Source: an uncultured Clostridia bacterium
Lineage (GTDB): Bacteria > Bacillota > Clostridia > Oscillospirales > Acutalibacteraceae
Direction: 5' to 3'
NCBI GenBank assembly: GCA_937901145.1
Contig: CALCHE010000072.1
Coordinates: 1-5,533, forward strand
DNA: 5,533 nt
The notes below the pieces were generated by a model. It was not told the origin of the DNA and made no database searches. It was given only the letters and a program-made list of their open reading frames with translations. A program made the position numbers and the translations under genes. This document shows, piece after piece, positions 4,163 through 5,533 of the stretch (the first letter of the stretch is position 1; every line of letters begins with the position of its first letter).

Positions 4163-4191
4163 TAGAATGACGGGATTACTCTGTCATTCTA
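4163..4191. repeat. Perfect 9-bp inverted repeat in the integrase leader
   Basis: TAGAATGAC (4163-4171) and GTCATTCTA (4183-4191) around an 11-base loop, 42 bases upstream of the integrase ATG. No U-tract follows, so it is not a terminator, and it does not pair with the ribosome binding site. I find no clear promoter in this 135-base gap, only a TATTAT at 4195-4200 lacking a -35. It may be an operator, a binding site for Int or a directionality factor, or an mRNA-stabilising hairpin. Confidence 0.55.
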
Positions 4192-4232
4192 CCATATTAT
4201 GCCCTAAAAATCAAGGAGGAGTGACAGAAATT

Positions 4233-5366
4233 ATGGCACAGTACAAAAAAAGAAGTGACGGCAGGTATCAGACAAAGGTATACGATGCTGAAAGCGGAAA
4301 GTATAAATATCTATATGCCAAATCCGTTGCCGAGCTGAAAAAGAAAGAGCTTGACCTTCGCGCTAAAATAAGCAAGGGTATTGACCTGTCGAGTGCTGAC
4401 GATACCTTTTCACAGTGGCTCGAAAGGCTGAAAAAGGTTAAGGAAACAGAACTTACCGAAAGTGAATATCATACCTTTTGTTTCCGTGCTTCCTATTTTT
4501 GCGAAAAAGTTGGTAATTTGCCCTTAAAGAGCATTAATCAGCAACTTCTTCAACCATACATTAACGAGCTGTTTTCCGTCAATCCTGCAACAGGAAAACG
4601 CACATCAAAGCGCACCATACAGCGATATATGTCCGTTCTTTCCTCTGTGTTTGAATATGCCATAGAAAACAGAGCTTCGGAGTTTAACCCCTGTAAATAC
4701 CTTAAGGTACCAAAACAGGCCAAGACAGACGAAAGACGGGCCCTCTCCCCCAAGGAAAGACAATGGGTAGAAGAATTTGAACACCGGGCACAGCCTGCGG
4801 CGATGCTGATGATGTACTCAGGTCTGAGACGTGGTGAAGCCACCGCTCTGCTCTGGTCTGATATAGACTTTAAAAACAAGACTATCACTGTCAACAAATC
4901 CTTCGATTTCAAAAACTGTCAGATTAAGCTGCCGAAAACGAAGGCAGGCATCCGCATCGTCACCGTTCCAGATAAGCTCATTAATTATCTTGACTCACTC
5001 GAAAAGAACAGCCTTTATGTTCTCACTACGGCGCAAGGAAAGATGATGACTGATACAGCATGGAAAAGATTATGGGACAGTTATATATGTGACCTCAACA
5101 TTCAATATGGGACAAGTATCATAAAAAGAAACAAATTCGACCCGAGAGGAAATATAATAACTATTTCACCCTTTACTCCTCACTGTCTCCGTCACACCTT
5201 CTGTACCATTATGTATGAAGCTGGTATAGACGTTCTCACCGCTAAAGAGCAGATGGGCCATAGCGATGTAAAAACAACCCTTGCGATTTACACCCACCTG
5301 GACAGTCAACACAAAAAGAAAAGCATTTCAAAACTCAACGAATATTTAGCTACAGGCACCGATTAA
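4233..5366 (+). CDS. int: Tyrosine recombinase (phage-type integrase)
   Basis: A 377-residue site-specific recombinase that would catalyse integration and, with a directionality factor, excision. Residues 1-45 form the arm-binding domain (YKKRSDGRYQTKVYD, then YLYAKSVAELKKKE). Residues about 55-150 form the SAM-like core-binding domain. The catalytic domain runs from about 168 and has the full set: Arg199 in SGLRRGEATAL, beta-hairpin Lys near 237 (KTKAGIRIV), His317 and Arg320 in HCLRHTF, His343 in MGHSD, and nucleophile Tyr353 in AIYTHL. It appears intact and of normal length. I chose the ATG at 4233, which begins the usual arm-domain sequence after AAGGAGGAG. The spacing is rather long (11-13 bases), and an in-frame GTG at 4221 is too close to that site. 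A longer frame upstream runs through the leader hairpins and is not coding. It lies downstream of the surface-protein genes with no rightward terminator between, so read-through from the lysogenic operon is plausible. Confidence 0.95.
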   Translation: MAQYKKRSDGRYQTKVYDAESGKYKYLYAKSVAELKKKELDLRAKISKGIDLSSADDTFSQWLERLKKVKETELTESEYHTFCFRASYFCEKVGNLPLKSINQQLLQPYINELFSVNPATGKRTSKRTIQRYMSVLSSVFEYAIENRASEFNPCKYLKVPKQAKTDERRALSPKERQWVEEFEHRAQPAAMLMMYSGLRRGEATALLWSDIDFKNKTITVNKSFDFKNCQIKLPKTKAGIRIVTVPDKLINYLDSLEKNSLYVLTTAQGKMMTDTAWKRLWDSYICDLNIQYGTSIIKRNKFDPRGNIITISPFTPHCLRHTFCTIMYEAGIDVLTAKEQMGHSDVKTTLAIYTHLDSQHKKKSISKLNEYLATGTD

Positions 5367-5384
5367 TTTCGGTGCTTTTTCTTT
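5356..5384 (+). terminator. Integrase terminator overlapping its stop codon
   Basis: GCACCGA (5356-5362) pairs with TCGGTGC (5369-5375) around a six-base loop, followed by TTTTTCTTT. The integrase TAA (5364-5366) lies in the loop, so transcription ends immediately after the gene and before the repeat region. Confidence 0.85.
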
Positions 5385-5390
5385 GACTAC

Positions 5391-5414
5391 TTTGACACCC
5401 ATTCTGACACCCAT
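5391..5414. repeat. Direct repeats TGACACCCAT, candidate integrase arm sites
   Basis: TGACACCCAT occurs at 5393-5402 and again at 5405-5414, a 12-base period, with a related CTTTGAC at 5381-5387. Short direct repeats just past an integrase gene are typical of arm-type sites bound by the integrase N-terminal domain. Binding is inferred. Confidence 0.55.
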
Positions 5415-5417
5415 AAA

Positions 5418-5451
5418 TGTGATTATTTGTGTATATTTGTGATTATTTTTG
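5418..5451. repeat. Direct repeats TGTGATTATTT, second candidate binding pair
   Basis: TGTGATTATTT at 5418-5428 and 5438-5448, 20 bases apart, about two helical turns, so both copies would lie on the same DNA face. They are AT-rich and differ from the neighbouring TGACACCCAT pair, suggesting a different protein, for example integrase versus a bending or directionality factor. Confidence 0.45.
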
Positions 5452-5470
5452 TTACTGCAAAAAGCAAAAT

Positions 5471-5526
5471 TGAAAAAAGAAAAAAGCCCGAAACCCTAGT
5501 AAAATCAAGGCTTTTCGGACTTTTTC
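5471..5526 (-). terminator. Leftward terminator at the right edge, possible att region
   Basis: On the minus strand, AAAAAGTCCGAAA pairs with TTTCGGGCTTTTT over about 13 pairs with one G-U wobble; the inner CC and GG can add two more. It is followed by a long T-rich run (to about 5471). On the plus strand the wobble becomes a C-A mismatch, so the design favours leftward transcription. It may end a leftward host gene beyond the window or shield the element. The att core, expected within this integrase-proximal stretch, could overlap it, but one end alone cannot show this. Confidence 0.6.
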
Positions 5527-5533
5527 CTTTGGC

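Noticed and set aside
4128..4232. N-terminal extension of the integrase from a GTG at 4128
   Set aside because: The extension would begin in a terminator hairpin and encode an atypical Cys/Pro-rich leader; the ATG at 4233 has a ribosome binding site and starts the normal arm-binding domain.
4550..4912. Leftward open frame of 120 codons inside the integrase
   Set aside because: It is fully antisense to the conserved catalytic region of the integrase, with no start signals.
5391..5451. CRISPR-like repeats past the integrase
   Set aside because: There are only two copies of each short repeat, with no regular spacers of 25-40 bases; arm-type binding sites fit better.

Overview
This window looks like the lysogeny/regulation end of a temperate phage or phage-like integrative element from a low-GC Gram-positive host, most likely a gut Clostridia relative. 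That placement is an inference from AT-rich codon use, strong AGGAGG-type ribosome binding sites, sigma-A-type promoters, and protein families common in Firmicutes prophages (a zinc-ribbon/OB membrane protein, a LexA/CI-like S24 repressor, a tyrosine integrase). No host housekeeping gene is visible. The right edge, just past the integrase, carries direct repeats and a terminator typical of an attachment-site region.

Layout, right arm (2194-5533, rightward): an S24-family self-cleaving repressor (2241-2864), two membrane-anchored proteins with extracytoplasmic domains (2959-3573 and 3594-4097), the tyrosine integrase (4233-5366) with its terminator, then two pairs of direct repeats and a strong leftward terminator that may border or contain the attachment site.

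Layout, left arm (9-2164, mostly leftward): a Cro-like HTH gene (1874-2095) with a strong promoter facing away from the repressor, a 48-residue membrane protein (1667-1813), a ribbon-helix-helix-type protein (1003-1251), an excisionase-family HTH protein (674-883), a membrane/coiled-coil protein (390-677) and a sigma-70 region 4-like protein (9-389). The last three are translationally packed: an ATGA overlap, then a stop codon abutting a start. Two rightward units interrupt this arm, each with a near-perfect or perfect promoter: a winged-helix protein with a C-terminal membrane anchor (1338-1670), and a short untranslated transcription unit of about 75 nt (about 935-1009).

How the parts fit: the repressor and the Cro-like gene are divergent, and two copies of a GTGTC...GACAC operator overlap the -35 and the start site of the leftward promoter. 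A third, nearly identical copy lies 261 bp away, just past the Cro-like gene. Repressor binding should silence the leftward arm, and RecA-stimulated self-cleavage should release it. The most unusual feature is the short unit at 935-1009: a perfect consensus promoter, no usable ORF, and a strong intrinsic terminator overlapping the stop codon of a leftward gene. This is the same geometry as lambda OOP RNA against cII. The two surface-type proteins between repressor and integrase sit where several phages of lactic acid bacteria carry superinfection-exclusion genes.
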